A stretch of 64,000 nt of DNA from Candidatus Gastranaerophilales bacterium (GCA_017402995.1 JAFQOV010000022.1:1-64000); one strand, 5' to 3'. Shown: positions 28,427-38,454, numbered from the stretch's first letter. The notes: generated by a model not told the origin, from the sequence alone. Numbers and translations: made by a program.

Positions 28427-28531
28427 ATGGAATTTTTTAGAAAACACCGGAAGATAATTGTTATATTTTTAACTATATTTTTAGTCGCTTGGATGGTTGG
28501 CATTGGAGCACTTCTTAGCGTTTTATTTTAG
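28427..28531 (+). CDS. 34-residue single-pass membrane microprotein
   Basis: The sequence is MEFFRKHRKI followed by a hydrophobic helix (IVIFLTIFLVAW and on to LLSVLF) and a stop. An AGAGAAG ribosome site and an upstream TTGCAA/TATGAT promoter support it. Only three bases separate it from the M23 hydrolase start, so it is the first gene of that operon. The positive N-terminus predicts a cytoplasmic N-end. It is possibly a partner or anchor of the hydrolase; no family is recognised. Confidence 0.65.
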   Translation: MEFFRKHRKIIVIFLTIFLVAWMVGIGALLSVLF

Positions 28532-28534
28532 CTT

Positions 28535-29686
28535 ATGAACTACTTGAAAACCAAAAAATTAATCGTAATATTTTTTGTTTTAATAGGGCTATTTTTTTGC
28601 TCTAGCGCTTTTGCTGAGGAAAAATTGAACACCAAACAAAGCGAAATTGAAGCAGAACGAGGCAAAGTTAAAAAAGAAATTCATAAACTTAAGCTTTTAG
28701 AAAAAATCGAAACAAATAAATTATATAAAAACCAACAAAAGCTTGAATATACCCAAAACAGTTTGCAAAGAAACCAAAAAGAATATCAAGGCGCAACCCT
28801 TGAAGTAATTAGCTTAGAGCGCAAATTAGATGCTTTATTAACCGAACACAAAAAACATAAAGCATATACAGAAAAAAGAATTGTACAAATTTTCAAACAC
28901 AAACGAAACAAATATATCGATTTTCTTTTAAACTCTGAAGATATTAATTCGTTTTTAGATAGACTTTATTTTGAAAATATTGTAATTCAATACGATAGAA
29001 AAAAATTAAGAGAAACTTCTCAATGCGCGCGTGATATTTTAGCTTTAAAATCAAGAATTGAAATGCAAAAAAGAAATCTTGAAGTTTCTATGGCAAACAT
29101 AAATAAACAACAAGCAGATATCAAGGTAGCAATATCTAAAAATGAAAAATTAATTGAAAAATTAAAAACAGATAGAGCAACTTGGGAAAAAGCAGAAAAA
29201 GACTTAGCAAGACAATCAAAAGCCATTTCTCAAATGATTAACCAAGAAACCAAAAAACAAAGCGCTCAAGGCGCGTCTGTTACAATTACGGGCGGATTTA
29301 TCAAACCAGTTCCTGGCAGGGTTACATCACCTTTCGGATACAGAATGCACCCGATTTTCAAAAGAAAAATATTCCACTCTGGTATAGACATTGGCGCACC
29401 ATATGGAACACCAATTAAAGCTGCAAACTCTGGTAGAGTCATCTTTGTAGGCTGGTATAGCGGATATGGAAAAGTTGTCATCATTGACCATGGAAATATA
29501 AACGGAGTGCCAACTACAACACTTTATGCGCACATGTCTGTCACAATTGCAAAACAAGGTAGCTCTGTTGCAAAAGGCGCAACAATTGGTAAAATCGGAA
29601 CAACAGGCTATTCAACAGGACCTCATTTACACTTTGAAGTCCGTCAAAAAGGTAATCCTGTAAATCCATTAAACTTCATCAAATAG
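28535..29686 (+). CDS. M23-family murein hydrolase / EnvC-like factor
   Basis: This 383-residue protein has a signal peptide (cut near AFAEE, about residue 28), a long coiled coil (about 30-245), and a C-terminal LytM/M23 domain. Zinc ligands are intact: HSGIDIG, and HLHFE near the end, with YAHMS in between. It may therefore be an active peptidoglycan endopeptidase rather than only an amidase activator. The architecture matches EnvC/NlpD-type division factors. The coiled coil would connect to an FtsEX-like complex, which is not in view. Confidence 0.92.
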   Translation: MNYLKTKKLIVIFFVLIGLFFCSSAFAEEKLNTKQSEIEAERGKVKKEIHKLKLLEKIETNKLYKNQQKLEYTQNSLQRNQKEYQGATLEVISLERKLDALLTEHKKHKAYTEKRIVQIFKHKRNKYIDFLLNSEDINSFLDRLYFENIVIQYDRKKLRETSQCARDILALKSRIEMQKRNLEVSMANINKQQADIKVAISKNEKLIEKLKTDRATWEKAEKDLARQSKAISQMINQETKKQSAQGASVTITGGFIKPVPGRVTSPFGYRMHPIFKRKIFHSGIDIGAPYGTPIKAANSGRVIFVGWYSGYGKVVIIDHGNINGVPTTTLYAHMSVTIAKQGSSVAKGATIGKIGTTGYSTGPHLHFEVRQKGNPVNPLNFIK

Positions 29687-29745
29687 TTTGAATTGGAACT
29701 TTATTTGATGTAAATTAATTATGTTAGACTACGCAAGGGATTTAA

Positions 29746-31773
29746 TTGTTAAAGTTAGATAAAAAAATAATCATTTCACTTTTTATCGCAAGCATTCTCT
29801 ATTGTAATGCTTCCTTTGCGCAATACGACACAGTTAAGGCAAAAACAATCCCAACACCAAGCAACGAACTGCAAGAAAAAACAACAAAAATGTTGAAATA
29901 TGGGGTTGATAACGTCGAAGAAGAATTTTTAGAAGAAGAATATCATTACCACAAAGATGGTTTAGAAGAAAAAACCTTCAAACTCTTTAACAAATTCAAG
30001 AAAAACAAAGCACAAACAGACACCCAAATTGAAGAAGAAACCCCATTTGATGATGAAAATGGTAGCATAGAAAAAAGTGAAACTGTAAAACCAAAACCAT
30101 ATAAAGCTATTGAGATTGATGAAAAAAACAAATTCAAAATTAATGCAGATAAAATTTCTTACAGCGAAGAAGATGGCAATATTTACGCCATTGGGAACGT
30201 AGAAATAATTTCAAACAAAAATAACACGACAATAAAAGCAGATACAGCTGTATTAGATAAAAACTCGCAAACTTTAAAATTACACAACAACGTTAGGGTT
30301 TTAAGAAACGGCGCGGAATTGACCGGAGAGTATCTACTTGTTGATTTTAACGAGGAAAATGTTTTAATAGAAAACCCTAAATATAGCGCTTATATGTTTG
30401 AAATTACAGCACAAGAAGGGTTTTTATTATCAAATAATGTTGAATTGATTAATGGTGTTGTTAAAATTGCACAAAACGAAGAGTTTTCTTTAGAATCAAG
30501 ATCGTTCCAAAGATATGAAAACGTTGCAGTTGACCGCATTCGCCATAAAAACTACAAAAGAACTTCTGACGGAACAAACCCAGATAGAGCATATTTAATC
30601 AAAACAAAAAATATGGTCCTAACAAGCTACAAAGATCACAATAGCCTTGTTTTAAAGGATAGCGACATCTATTACAACAATCATAGAGTTGCTAAAAAAA
30701 CAGACATTGAATTTGTGACCGATAAACAAAAAGAAGTCATGGAATTTAGCGCGCCAGAAATGGGTACCTTTAAAGGTTTTGGTACATACGTTGCCTATGG
30801 ATTTGTTAACAAACTTCCAAAAGGACATACTCTAAAACTCGCTCCAGCTTTAACATATGGTGACAGTAATCTTGGTGTTGGTCTTATTGGTCGCTATCGC
30901 ACACAAAGAGGTTATTTAGACGCTGGTTATTCAACTTCAACAACAAACCTCGTTGCAAGAGGTAGATACGACTTCGGCAATGGTTTAAATTTAAAATATG
31001 GTCGTAACGCATATATTCCAGAAGGCTTTTTAGGCGCAAGACGTTCTGGTTATTCTGCACAATTGCAAAAAACAAAAGCTTATTACAACACTGACTTAAA
31101 AATCAGATATTATCATGGTCTCTATGCTGGCATTATGAGCGACTATCAAAAACATGACCAAGAAGACGCATATTCAACAACAAGATTTAGATATATGGCA
31201 GAAATTCGAAAAAATATTTTTGCTATACAAAATAAAGAACAAAACACAAGCATGAGCTTGAATTTGATGGCACAAGGAGCTGCAACTTTATATGGTGATG
31301 GCTCTACAACAGGCATAGCCAGATTTGGTCCTTTTGTGACAACAAGATTTAAAAGGTGGGAGTCAAGCCTTGGCTATATGTTATCTGGTGTCCATGGCGA
31401 TAGCCCATTTTGGTTTGATAAATATCGCTACGGTAAATCTACAATTATGTTAAACGAAAAAATTAATTTTAACGATAAATTTGCCATAGGTTATCGCGCA
31501 ACTATCACGCCAATGAAAGACAATTTCCAAGAAGATTTAATTACAGAATCGCGCCTTTATGCAATGATGGGACCACAAGATTTAAAACTTGTTCTTTCAT
31601 ATGACGCCGTTCGCTCTATTGCACACGTAGACTTTATGTTCATTGTTGGTTCGGATAATTCAAGAATTGAATTTGAAAAATTCACAACAGAAAATATCGA
31701 CGAAAGCAAAAACAAACGCGATTTTTACAAAAGCCGAAAATCTGTTAAAATTGACCCTTCAGAAACGCTTTAA
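29746..31773 (+). CDS. LptD/OstA-like LPS transport outer-membrane protein
   Basis: This 675-residue protein has a signal peptide (to about residue 26), an acidic linker, and an OstA/LptA-type beta-jellyroll (about 128-220: NADKISYSEEDGNIYAIGNVEI, AELTGEYLLVDF). A long beta-rich barrel region follows (about 300-650). LptD inserts LPS in the outer leaflet. The kdsB gene converges on it, in line with Kdo-containing LPS. The start is TTG after AAGGG. It overlaps kdsB by 4 bases at the 3' end. Divergence from proteobacterial LptD is large, so I leave the symbol blank. Confidence 0.82.
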   Translation: MLKLDKKIIISLFIASILYCNASFAQYDTVKAKTIPTPSNELQEKTTKMLKYGVDNVEEEFLEEEYHYHKDGLEEKTFKLFNKFKKNKAQTDTQIEEETPFDDENGSIEKSETVKPKPYKAIEIDEKNKFKINADKISYSEEDGNIYAIGNVEIISNKNNTTIKADTAVLDKNSQTLKLHNNVRVLRNGAELTGEYLLVDFNEENVLIENPKYSAYMFEITAQEGFLLSNNVELINGVVKIAQNEEFSLESRSFQRYENVAVDRIRHKNYKRTSDGTNPDRAYLIKTKNMVLTSYKDHNSLVLKDSDIYYNNHRVAKKTDIEFVTDKQKEVMEFSAPEMGTFKGFGTYVAYGFVNKLPKGHTLKLAPALTYGDSNLGVGLIGRYRTQRGYLDAGYSTSTTNLVARGRYDFGNGLNLKYGRNAYIPEGFLGARRSGYSAQLQKTKAYYNTDLKIRYYHGLYAGIMSDYQKHDQEDAYSTTRFRYMAEIRKNIFAIQNKEQNTSMSLNLMAQGAATLYGDGSTTGIARFGPFVTTRFKRWESSLGYMLSGVHGDSPFWFDKYRYGKSTIMLNEKINFNDKFAIGYRATITPMKDNFQEDLITESRLYAMMGPQDLKLVLSYDAVRSIAHVDFMFIVGSDNSRIEFEKFTTENIDESKNKRDFYKSRKSVKIDPSETL

Positions 31774-32498
31774 CCTTCAATTAATTTTTTAAATTTTTCG
31801 TAATCTTCGATTGTATCAATCCCTGTTGGGTTAAGAGTTGTGATTGCAACTTTAATCTTCATTCCATTTTCAAGCGCTCTTAATTGTTCAAGACTTTCTT
31901 GTTTTTCTAATGGAGTTTGGTTTAATTGTGTCATTTTAATCAACGAAGATTTTTTATAGCCATAAATTCCAATATGAGCGTAATAATCCGCTTCATTTGC
32001 ATTTCTTTCATATGGAATAGGACAACGAGAAAAATATAGCGCATTAAAGTTTTTATCAAAAACACATTTTACACAATTCGGGTTTTCAATTTGTTCTTTT
32101 GATGTAATTTTGCGCACCAAAGTTGAAATATCAACAGCTTCATCATCAATCAATGCTTTGATTGCCATATCTATTACTTCAGGTGTAATTTGAGGTTCAT
32201 CACCTTGCAAATTTAAAATATAATCAAAATCATTGTGTCTGTTAGCAACTTCGGCAATTCTATCTGAACCACATTTGTGATCCTCTCTTGTCATTTCGCA
32301 TTTGCCACCAAAAGCCTCAACTACTGATTTAATTCTTTCATCATCTGTTGCAACGATAACATCTTGAGCTAATGTTGATTTTTTAGCAGCTTCATAAACA
32401 TATTGAATAATTGGTTTACCTTTTACCTCAAGTAATGGTTTTGCGGGTAATCTTGTTGAAGCGTAACGTGCTGGAATAACAATTGCGATTTTTTTCAT
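31770..32498 (-). CDS. kdsB: 3-deoxy-manno-octulosonate cytidylyltransferase
   Basis: This 242-residue enzyme makes CMP-Kdo for lipid A core synthesis. Signatures are IVIPARYASTRLPAKPL, VATDDERI, GKCEMTREDHKCGSDRIAEV, NLQGDEPQI and HIGIYGYKKSSL. The ATG at 32498 starts MKKIAIVIPARY and follows GAGAGAAAAAG; a start 11 codons upstream would lie inside the TPR gene end. It is 13 bases downstream of the TPR gene. Confidence 0.96.
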   Translation of the reverse strand: MKKIAIVIPARYASTRLPAKPLLEVKGKPIIQYVYEAAKKSTLAQDVIVATDDERIKSVVEAFGGKCEMTREDHKCGSDRIAEVANRHNDFDYILNLQGDEPQITPEVIDMAIKALIDDEAVDISTLVRKITSKEQIENPNCVKCVFDKNFNALYFSRCPIPYERNANEADYYAHIGIYGYKKSSLIKMTQLNQTPLEKQESLEQLRALENGMKIKVAITTLNPTGIDTIEDYEKFKKLIEG

Positions 32499-32511
32499 CT
32501 TTTTCTCTCTT

Positions 32512-34461
32512 TTAATAATATTTTTCACCAAGTGACAAAACTTTCTTTTGCACTTCAGAAGTTAAATCTTTTTCATCTGGCTCTATGGATAAAAATCTTT
32601 CATATGAAACCAAAGCGCTTTTTTCGTCTTTTATTTTTTCATATGTCTTGCCAAGTTGATAATAAGCCATATAATTTCCATAGTCAAGCTCTACCGCTTT
32701 TTGCAGGTCGATAATTGCACCTGCGTTTCTGTTCATTGCAATATAAATCAAAGCGCGGTAATAATATAGTTGCGAATTTTTAGGATACTGTTTAATTGCT
32801 TTATCTAAGATATTCAAACCATCAATATATTCCTTTTTTTCGTATTTTGCATATGCAAGATTGATTTTTTCGGTAACAATTTTTTGATTTACGAAGTTCA
32901 AAAGATTCTTAGCTTTTAAATTATCACCAGAGCTTAAATTAATCGATTTTTCAAGAAATTCCTTTGCTTTTTGAGTGTTATTATTTTCTAAATTTATCAA
33001 ACCAATGTGGTAATAAATATCTGGGTTTGTTGGGTTCATTTTTTTAGCTTCTTCAAAATATTTCATAGCTAAATTATTTTCCCCAGCAAGCTTATATGTA
33101 TTTGCAATTGCAATATAAATTTCTGGGGTTTTTGGTTCAATATTAAAATAGTTATCAAGAGTTTTTTGATATTTTTCTTTTCCAGATTTCAGCGCAACAG
33201 GTTTTTCCTCTTTTTTTGTTTGTTTTTCTTGCTGAGGTTTTAAGGTTTCTTTTGACGTTGCTTTTTCTTTTTGGCTTTCTTTTTGCACAGGCTTTTGAAT
33301 TTGTTTTTTAGGTTGTTCTTTTTTTAAGGCAACTTTTTCATTTTCTTTTTTTGAAATCGTTGGAGGGTTTTGTTTTTTGGCAAGTTTATCGGCACAATCT
33401 TTGAAAAATTTTGCGCCTTCAATATCTTCCATGTCTTCTAAAAATTTTGCAAATGAAAGATAGTCCTCTTTTGTTAATTTCAAATTTTTCTTTTCTGGAT
33501 AAACTTTCAAAATGATTTCATCTGCGCTTAATTTATTTTGATAAATTTTATACAAACCATATCTTGCCTGAAGAGAGTTTGGAACAACCTCTAACACTTG
33601 CAAATATTCTTTTTTTGCACTTGCCAAATTTCCATCTGCAATAAATGCTTTTGCTTTTGAATTTCTAATTTGCGTGTCATATGGAATATCAGCCAAAATT
33701 GAATCATAAACCAAAAGTGCATTTTTATTGTCTTGATTTTGCAAAAACAAATCGCCCAACCAATATTTTAAAAATGTATCTGTCGGATTTAAATTAAGCG
33801 CTCTATCAAGCGCAAAATAGGTTTGGTCAATTTTCCCTTGCTTTGTATAGATAATAGCTAAAATTTCATATAAAATATTTGCCTCAAATCTATTTAAAGG
33901 CTTAATTTTTGAAGAAACAATTTGTTCAATTTCATTAATCAAATTTTCATCATCTGTTTTTTGTGCAATCTCTTTTAAAAGCTCTATTGCTAAAAGATTT
34001 CTATTTTGGCTAATATATAATTTTGCATGTTTATACATTGCCGAAATGTTATCTTCATCATGTTGTTTTGAAATTTTATAGTATCTTGAAGCTTCTTTAT
34101 AGTTTTGTTTTTTAAAATAAATATCGCCCAAAAGTTCATAGCACCTACTTGTTTGAATATCAAATTCAATCAAATCAAAAAGTTCATATTCAGCAGCAGA
34201 AAACTTTTGTTCTAAAATCAATCTTTCAATGTCATCAAAACGAGCATTAAGGGAGTAATTAACCTTGTTTTGATTAATATATTTATCTAGTTTCTTTTTT
34301 GTTTTTTGATAAACAGGAGAATTTTTATCTTTAATTAAATATAATTCTGCTCTAATTGTATCGAAGTCTGCTAACACACTTTGAGAAAAAGCGCATTGAA
34401 ACAGAAAGAAAAAAAGCGCGAGAAAAACATAAAAAGATTTAAATTTTAATGTAATACTCAA
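32512..34461 (-). CDS. Exported TPR-repeat protein
   Basis: This 649-residue protein has a signal peptide (about 1-31) and a first set of TPR helices (about 90-340). A Lys/Gln/Glu-rich low-complexity linker follows (about 375-425), then a second TPR set (about 440-640: YIAIANTYKLAGENNLAMKYF, IYYHIGLINLENNN, AYYQLGKTYEKIKDEKSAL). It is a periplasmic scaffold, perhaps in envelope assembly given kdsB next to it. TTG start with AGAGG six bases before. Divergent from another TPR gene. Confidence 0.85.
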   Translation of the reverse strand: MSITLKFKSFYVFLALFFFLFQCAFSQSVLADFDTIRAELYLIKDKNSPVYQKTKKKLDKYINQNKVNYSLNARFDDIERLILEQKFSAAEYELFDLIEFDIQTSRCYELLGDIYFKKQNYKEASRYYKISKQHDEDNISAMYKHAKLYISQNRNLLAIELLKEIAQKTDDENLINEIEQIVSSKIKPLNRFEANILYEILAIIYTKQGKIDQTYFALDRALNLNPTDTFLKYWLGDLFLQNQDNKNALLVYDSILADIPYDTQIRNSKAKAFIADGNLASAKKEYLQVLEVVPNSLQARYGLYKIYQNKLSADEIILKVYPEKKNLKLTKEDYLSFAKFLEDMEDIEGAKFFKDCADKLAKKQNPPTISKKENEKVALKKEQPKKQIQKPVQKESQKEKATSKETLKPQQEKQTKKEEKPVALKSGKEKYQKTLDNYFNIEPKTPEIYIAIANTYKLAGENNLAMKYFEEAKKMNPTNPDIYYHIGLINLENNNTQKAKEFLEKSINLSSGDNLKAKNLLNFVNQKIVTEKINLAYAKYEKKEYIDGLNILDKAIKQYPKNSQLYYYRALIYIAMNRNAGAIIDLQKAVELDYGNYMAYYQLGKTYEKIKDEKSALVSYERFLSIEPDEKDLTSEVQKKVLSLGEKYY

Positions 34462-34547
34462 ATTCTACCTCTTATAGTCTAGAAATATTTTAATATAAAA
34501 CAATTTGAAAATAAATAAACATAAAGGTATTGTTAAAATTTTTATAG

Positions 34548-34576
34548 TTGCGTTTTTTATATAGTCTGCTTAAAAT
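34548..34576 (+). promoter_or_regulatory. Promoter for a predicted leaderless mRNA
   Basis: TTGCGT (34548-34553), a 17-base spacer, TAAAAT (34571-34576), then 6 bases to the ATG at 34583. Confidence 0.65.
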
Positions 34577-34582
34577 GTTGTT

Positions 34583-36397
34583 ATGAAAAAGAAAGTAATA
34601 ATCACCTGCGCATTATTGGGTTTGCTTGCAAATTGCGCAGATGCAAAAATGAGTTTACAATCAAGCAAATACTACAATAGTGCCATTGCCCACGAACAAG
34701 AAGGCAATTTTGAATATGCTCTTAATTACATTTTAAAAGCAATTCAATACTCTCCAGATGACGCAGTTTTAAACATTAAACTAGCTGGCTTATACGCTCA
34801 ATTAGGCAAATACGAAGAAGCAACTTTGGCATATAAAAAAGCTTTGTCTTTGAGAAATGATGACGGATTTTTATATATTAGCCTTGCGAATTTATATATG
34901 CAACAATATGACTATAAAAACGCTCTTTTGGCATATGAAAATGCACAAAAATTATTGCCAGATTATAAATATAACTATTTAAACATTGCAAATGCAAAAA
35001 ATCTGTTAAATGATTATGACGGCGCAATTGTAGCATATAGCGAATTTTTAAAAGCATATCCAGATAATTTAGAAGGTCAAAGCGCAATAGCAAACATTTA
35101 CCTTGAAAAAAAAGAATATAAAAATGCTATTGAAAATTTTGCCCTAGCTTTAAGAAGCAACCCAAAAGATTTTAGAGACTATCCAAACTATGGGCTTGCT
35201 CTTTTAAGAAACAACGAATTTGAAAAAGCAAAATATGCCTTTGAAGCTGCATTAAAAGTGAACAAAAATGATTCAATGAGTTGGGCAAATTTAGCTTCTG
35301 TTCAAAACAAGCTTAATGATAAATCATCTGCCCTAAATTCATACAAGCAAGCACTTGCTCTTGATAACGAATTACATTGCGTTCGTGTAGATTATGCGCA
35401 AGTTTTAGAAGAAGAAGGCAAATACCTTGAAGCATTAGAGCAATACAAAATATTTATTGAAAATTTCCCACAAAATGCTTCTGCATATGTAAAATTGTCA
35501 CAATTATATGAAAAATGTGACGAAAAAACGCTTGCTCTTGAAACTTTAGAAAATGCTCTAGAGAAAAATCCAGACAATATGGATTTAAAACTTGAACTAG
35601 CAAGAGCTTACCAAAACAATTCACGCTTCAGTGACGCAATTAAATATTATAACAATATAATTTCAAAAGATAAATCAAACACGGTTGCGCTATATAACAA
35701 AGCGGTTGTAGATTCAAAGCTTGGCAACTTCCAAGAAGCTTCAAATATCTATAATTCATTGTTAAAATTTGATGATGAAACATTGGCTAAAAATGAAATT
35801 CAAAAATCAGATATCGAAACAGATATTTTAGACAACCAAATCGCGCAAGCGCAAGATTATCTTCGCACGGGCGATTATAAAAAAGCGCGCGCCATGTTTT
35901 TAAAATTATCTGAGCAAAATCAAGAAGATGTGAGAATTTATCTTGGACTTGCAAATAGCAGTTTTTACCTTGGAATGAACACCTATGCAAAAGATTATTT
36001 TGAAAAAGCAATCCAACTAGACAACACAAACTATGATGTTCTTTTGAAATATTCTCAAGTTTTATATGAACTAAAAGAGTTTGATATCGCACTTGATGTT
36101 ATTGATAGAGCAATCGACACAACAAAAAATGACGATAAATTATATTACAACAAGTCATTAATTAATTTTAATATTGAAAAATATGAGCTTGCGCTAAATG
36201 ATATCAAAAAAGCAATCTCTATCAACCCAGAAGTTGCAGATTACTTCTATTTACAAGGAATGATTTTAGAAAAATCGCAAAAATTAAAAGACGCGATATA
36301 TTCATACGAGCAATTTCTTGAAATGGCGCAAGATGAAGAAACAAAAGCATATATTCAATTGAAAATAAAATTATTATATGATGATGTTGTAAAATGA
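34583..36397 (+). CDS. Exported TPR-repeat protein
   Basis: This 604-residue protein has a short signal peptide ending near NCADA (about residue 21); the Cys in NCAD could be a lipobox-like feature but does not fit well. At least a dozen TPR units fill the rest (AIAHEQEGNFEYALNYILKA, ATLAYKKALSLRNDDGFLYISLANLY, YYNKSLINFNIEKYELALNDI). It is a scaffold of unknown partner. It is followed with a 4-base overlap by a small exported protein and then a Cys-cluster protein, so the three genes form an operon. Confidence 0.85.
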   Translation: MKKKVIITCALLGLLANCADAKMSLQSSKYYNSAIAHEQEGNFEYALNYILKAIQYSPDDAVLNIKLAGLYAQLGKYEEATLAYKKALSLRNDDGFLYISLANLYMQQYDYKNALLAYENAQKLLPDYKYNYLNIANAKNLLNDYDGAIVAYSEFLKAYPDNLEGQSAIANIYLEKKEYKNAIENFALALRSNPKDFRDYPNYGLALLRNNEFEKAKYAFEAALKVNKNDSMSWANLASVQNKLNDKSSALNSYKQALALDNELHCVRVDYAQVLEEEGKYLEALEQYKIFIENFPQNASAYVKLSQLYEKCDEKTLALETLENALEKNPDNMDLKLELARAYQNNSRFSDAIKYYNNIISKDKSNTVALYNKAVVDSKLGNFQEASNIYNSLLKFDDETLAKNEIQKSDIETDILDNQIAQAQDYLRTGDYKKARAMFLKLSEQNQEDVRIYLGLANSSFYLGMNTYAKDYFEKAIQLDNTNYDVLLKYSQVLYELKEFDIALDVIDRAIDTTKNDDKLYYNKSLINFNIEKYELALNDIKKAISINPEVADYFYLQGMILEKSQKLKDAIYSYEQFLEMAQDEETKAYIQLKIKLLYDDVVK

Positions 36398-36819
36398 AAA
36401 AAATAATCTCAATTTTAATAATTTTAACCTTTTTGCAAGCAAATGCTTTTATTTTTAAGAAAAAAGAAAAGCCTGTTTTGATTTTGTCGGCAAAAAATCC
36501 TTTGGTAACAGAAAATTTTGACGAAAAAATCACAGAAAATTCAGTCTTTAAGATAAATTCAAGAATATATTTTCTTGTATATTTGCCTGATGGCTTTAAA
36601 TCAAACTACATAAGATATCAAATTGTAAAACAAGACGATAATGCGCACGAGGGCGGATATTCGCGCGTCAGAGCAAAAAATGTGCGAATAAAAAATAAGC
36701 ACACATATTCAGATTATTTTACTCTATCGCAAACAGGCAAATATTATATTCAAATTTTTGACATTGAAAACTTGCACCAGTGGCGCGCTTTTGGAGGTTT
36801 CAGAGTAGTTGAAGAATAA
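36394..36819 (+). CDS. Small exported protein, unknown function
   Basis: This 141-residue protein has a signal peptide (MKKIISILIILTFLQANA) and a beta-rich mature part (RIYFLVYLPDGFKSNYIRYQIVKQ, KYYIQIFDIENLHQW). The ATGA overlap with the TPR gene means translational coupling. It may be a periplasmic partner of the TPR protein. Family not recognised. Confidence 0.75.
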   Translation: MKKIISILIILTFLQANAFIFKKKEKPVLILSAKNPLVTENFDEKITENSVFKINSRIYFLVYLPDGFKSNYIRYQIVKQDDNAHEGGYSRVRAKNVRIKNKHTYSDYFTLSQTGKYYIQIFDIENLHQWRAFGGFRVVEE

Positions 36820-37246
36820 TCTTAAAAACTTTTTTGAAGATATAATTTTAGAAATCAAAAACAAGCTTTTTTCTTCAAAATATGTCTTAAAAGGAAAATG
36901 CAAACGTTGCGGAAGATGTTGCCGAAATATTCTTTTTTCGACAAAAGAAGGCTATATCAAAGACGAAAACATTTTTAAAGACATGCAGAAAAAATATCGT
37001 TATTACAAAAATTTCAGAATTTCAGGCAAAATTGAAAATAAACAAGATTTTCAAAATGGCGCATTAACTTTTGAATGCAAATTTATTTCAAAAAACAATA
37101 AATGTTTGATTTATCCAATCAGACCAATTTTTTGCAGAGATTACCCAAACATTAACCCCGAACTTATTTATAACGGGGTTAAAATGCTTGATGAATGCGG
37201 ATTTTATTTTGACGTGAATAAAAAATTTGAAGAATATTTAAACTAA
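36809..37246 (+). CDS. YkgJ-type cysteine-cluster protein (metal-chelating domain)
   Basis: This 145-residue protein has GKCKRCGRCCRN near residue 30, then CKF, CLIYPIRPIFCRDYP and a late Cys. This is the Cx2CxxCC...C...CxxYxxRPxxCRxYP pattern of the YkgJ zinc/iron-chelating family. It probably binds iron-sulphur or zinc; role unknown. The start is TTG with GGAGG 11 bases upstream, inside the preceding gene (11-base overlap). Confidence 0.85.
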   Translation: MKNNLKNFFEDIILEIKNKLFSSKYVLKGKCKRCGRCCRNILFSTKEGYIKDENIFKDMQKKYRYYKNFRISGKIENKQDFQNGALTFECKFISKNNKCLIYPIRPIFCRDYPNINPELIYNGVKMLDECGFYFDVNKKFEEYLN

Positions 37247-37254
37247 TTCAAACC

Positions 37255-38439
37255 CTATTCGTATCTAATCCCCGCTTTTTTAAATCTTTCAAATACTTCT
37301 TGTATTCTTTCGTTCGGCTGAACCAACGAAACTCTAAAATGGTCATCACTCAACGCACCAAAAGCACTACCAGGTGTGATAATGACACCGGTTTTATCTA
37401 AAACATATTTACAAAATTCCATGGAAGATTTGAATTTTGATGGGATTTTAATCCAAAAATACATTGTTGCATCACTTCTTGGAGCGTAGAAACCAAGTTC
37501 TGTAAATCCTTTTGCCATAACTTCTCTGCGCTCATGATAAATATCCATAATGCCTTTGACATAATCCATTGGCATTGTTAAAGCTTCAATACAGGCGTCT
37601 TGAACGATTGTAGAGGTGCCATAATCAACATTTGATTTCATTGCATATAAATTTGAGATAAATTCCTCTTTGCCAATTGCAAAGCCACAGCGCCAGCCTG
37701 CCATGTTGAATGTTTTTGTGAATGAATGAAATTCCATCGCAATATCTTTCGCGCCATCAATATTAAAAATTGAATATGGGCGATAATCACCAAAACAAAC
37801 TTCGCCATATGCTAAATCAGAAATTAAAAGAATATTATATTCCTTGCAATATTGGACAACATCAGTCAAAAAGCTCTTTGGTGCAATTGCGCCAGTTGGA
37901 TTGTTTGGGTAATTTATAAAAAACATTTTTGCTTTTTTTGCTACATCAATTGGAATATCATTTAAGTCAATTAAAAATTTATTTTCTTCTTTTAAATTAA
38001 CAAAAAATGGATTTCCGCCCGCAATTAATGTGCCACGACACAAAACAGGGTAATATGGGTCAGGAATGATATTTACATCACCTGGGTTAGTATATGCAAG
38101 CGCAATGTTTGCCAAACCTTCTTTTTCGCCAATCAATGTTTGGACTTCATTTTCAGGGTTAATATCGATATCGTATCTTCTTTTAACCCAATCAGCAATT
38201 GCTTGCCTTAGTTCTGGTTTGCCTCTAAAATTTGGGTAGCCATGGTTAGCTTTATCTTGAATAGCATTAATTGCAACGTCAACCACAGGTTTTGGAGTTG
38301 CGCCATCAGGATTTCCGATTGAAATATCAATTACATCAACGCCGTTATTTATCGCTTGTTGTTTTAATTCTGCCAATTGAGCAAAAATATATTTTGGCAA
38401 ATTCAAAAGTCTATCCGCAGGTTGAATTGTTGGTGTCAT
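37255..38439 (-). CDS. Class I/II PLP aminotransferase (LL-diaminopimelate or alanine/aspartate type)
   Basis: This 394-residue fold-type I enzyme has DISIGNPDGATPKPVVD, the YPNNPTGAIAP block, SDLAYGEVCF, PLP lysine in HSFTKTFNMAGWRCGF and a FRVSLVQPNERI C-terminal arginine region. Similar to the group of LL-DAP aminotransferases used by cyanobacteria and relatives, and to AlaA-like transaminases; substrate cannot be set by eye. It has its own AGAGAGG ribosome site after the rpsP terminator. Confidence 0.85.
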   Translation of the reverse strand: MTPTIQPADRLLNLPKYIFAQLAELKQQAINNGVDVIDISIGNPDGATPKPVVDVAINAIQDKANHGYPNFRGKPELRQAIADWVKRRYDIDINPENEVQTLIGEKEGLANIALAYTNPGDVNIIPDPYYPVLCRGTLIAGGNPFFVNLKEENKFLIDLNDIPIDVAKKAKMFFINYPNNPTGAIAPKSFLTDVVQYCKEYNILLISDLAYGEVCFGDYRPYSIFNIDGAKDIAMEFHSFTKTFNMAGWRCGFAIGKEEFISNLYAMKSNVDYGTSTIVQDACIEALTMPMDYVKGIMDIYHERREVMAKGFTELGFYAPRSDATMYFWIKIPSKFKSSMEFCKYVLDKTGVIITPGSAFGALSDDHFRVSLVQPNERIQEVFERFKKAGIRYE

Positions 38440-38454
38440 CTTTTTACCTCTCTA

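Noticed and set aside
28535-29686. M23 protein as a catalytically dead EnvC
   Set aside because: The visible zinc ligands (HSGIDIG and HLHFE) are intact, so inactivity is not supported.
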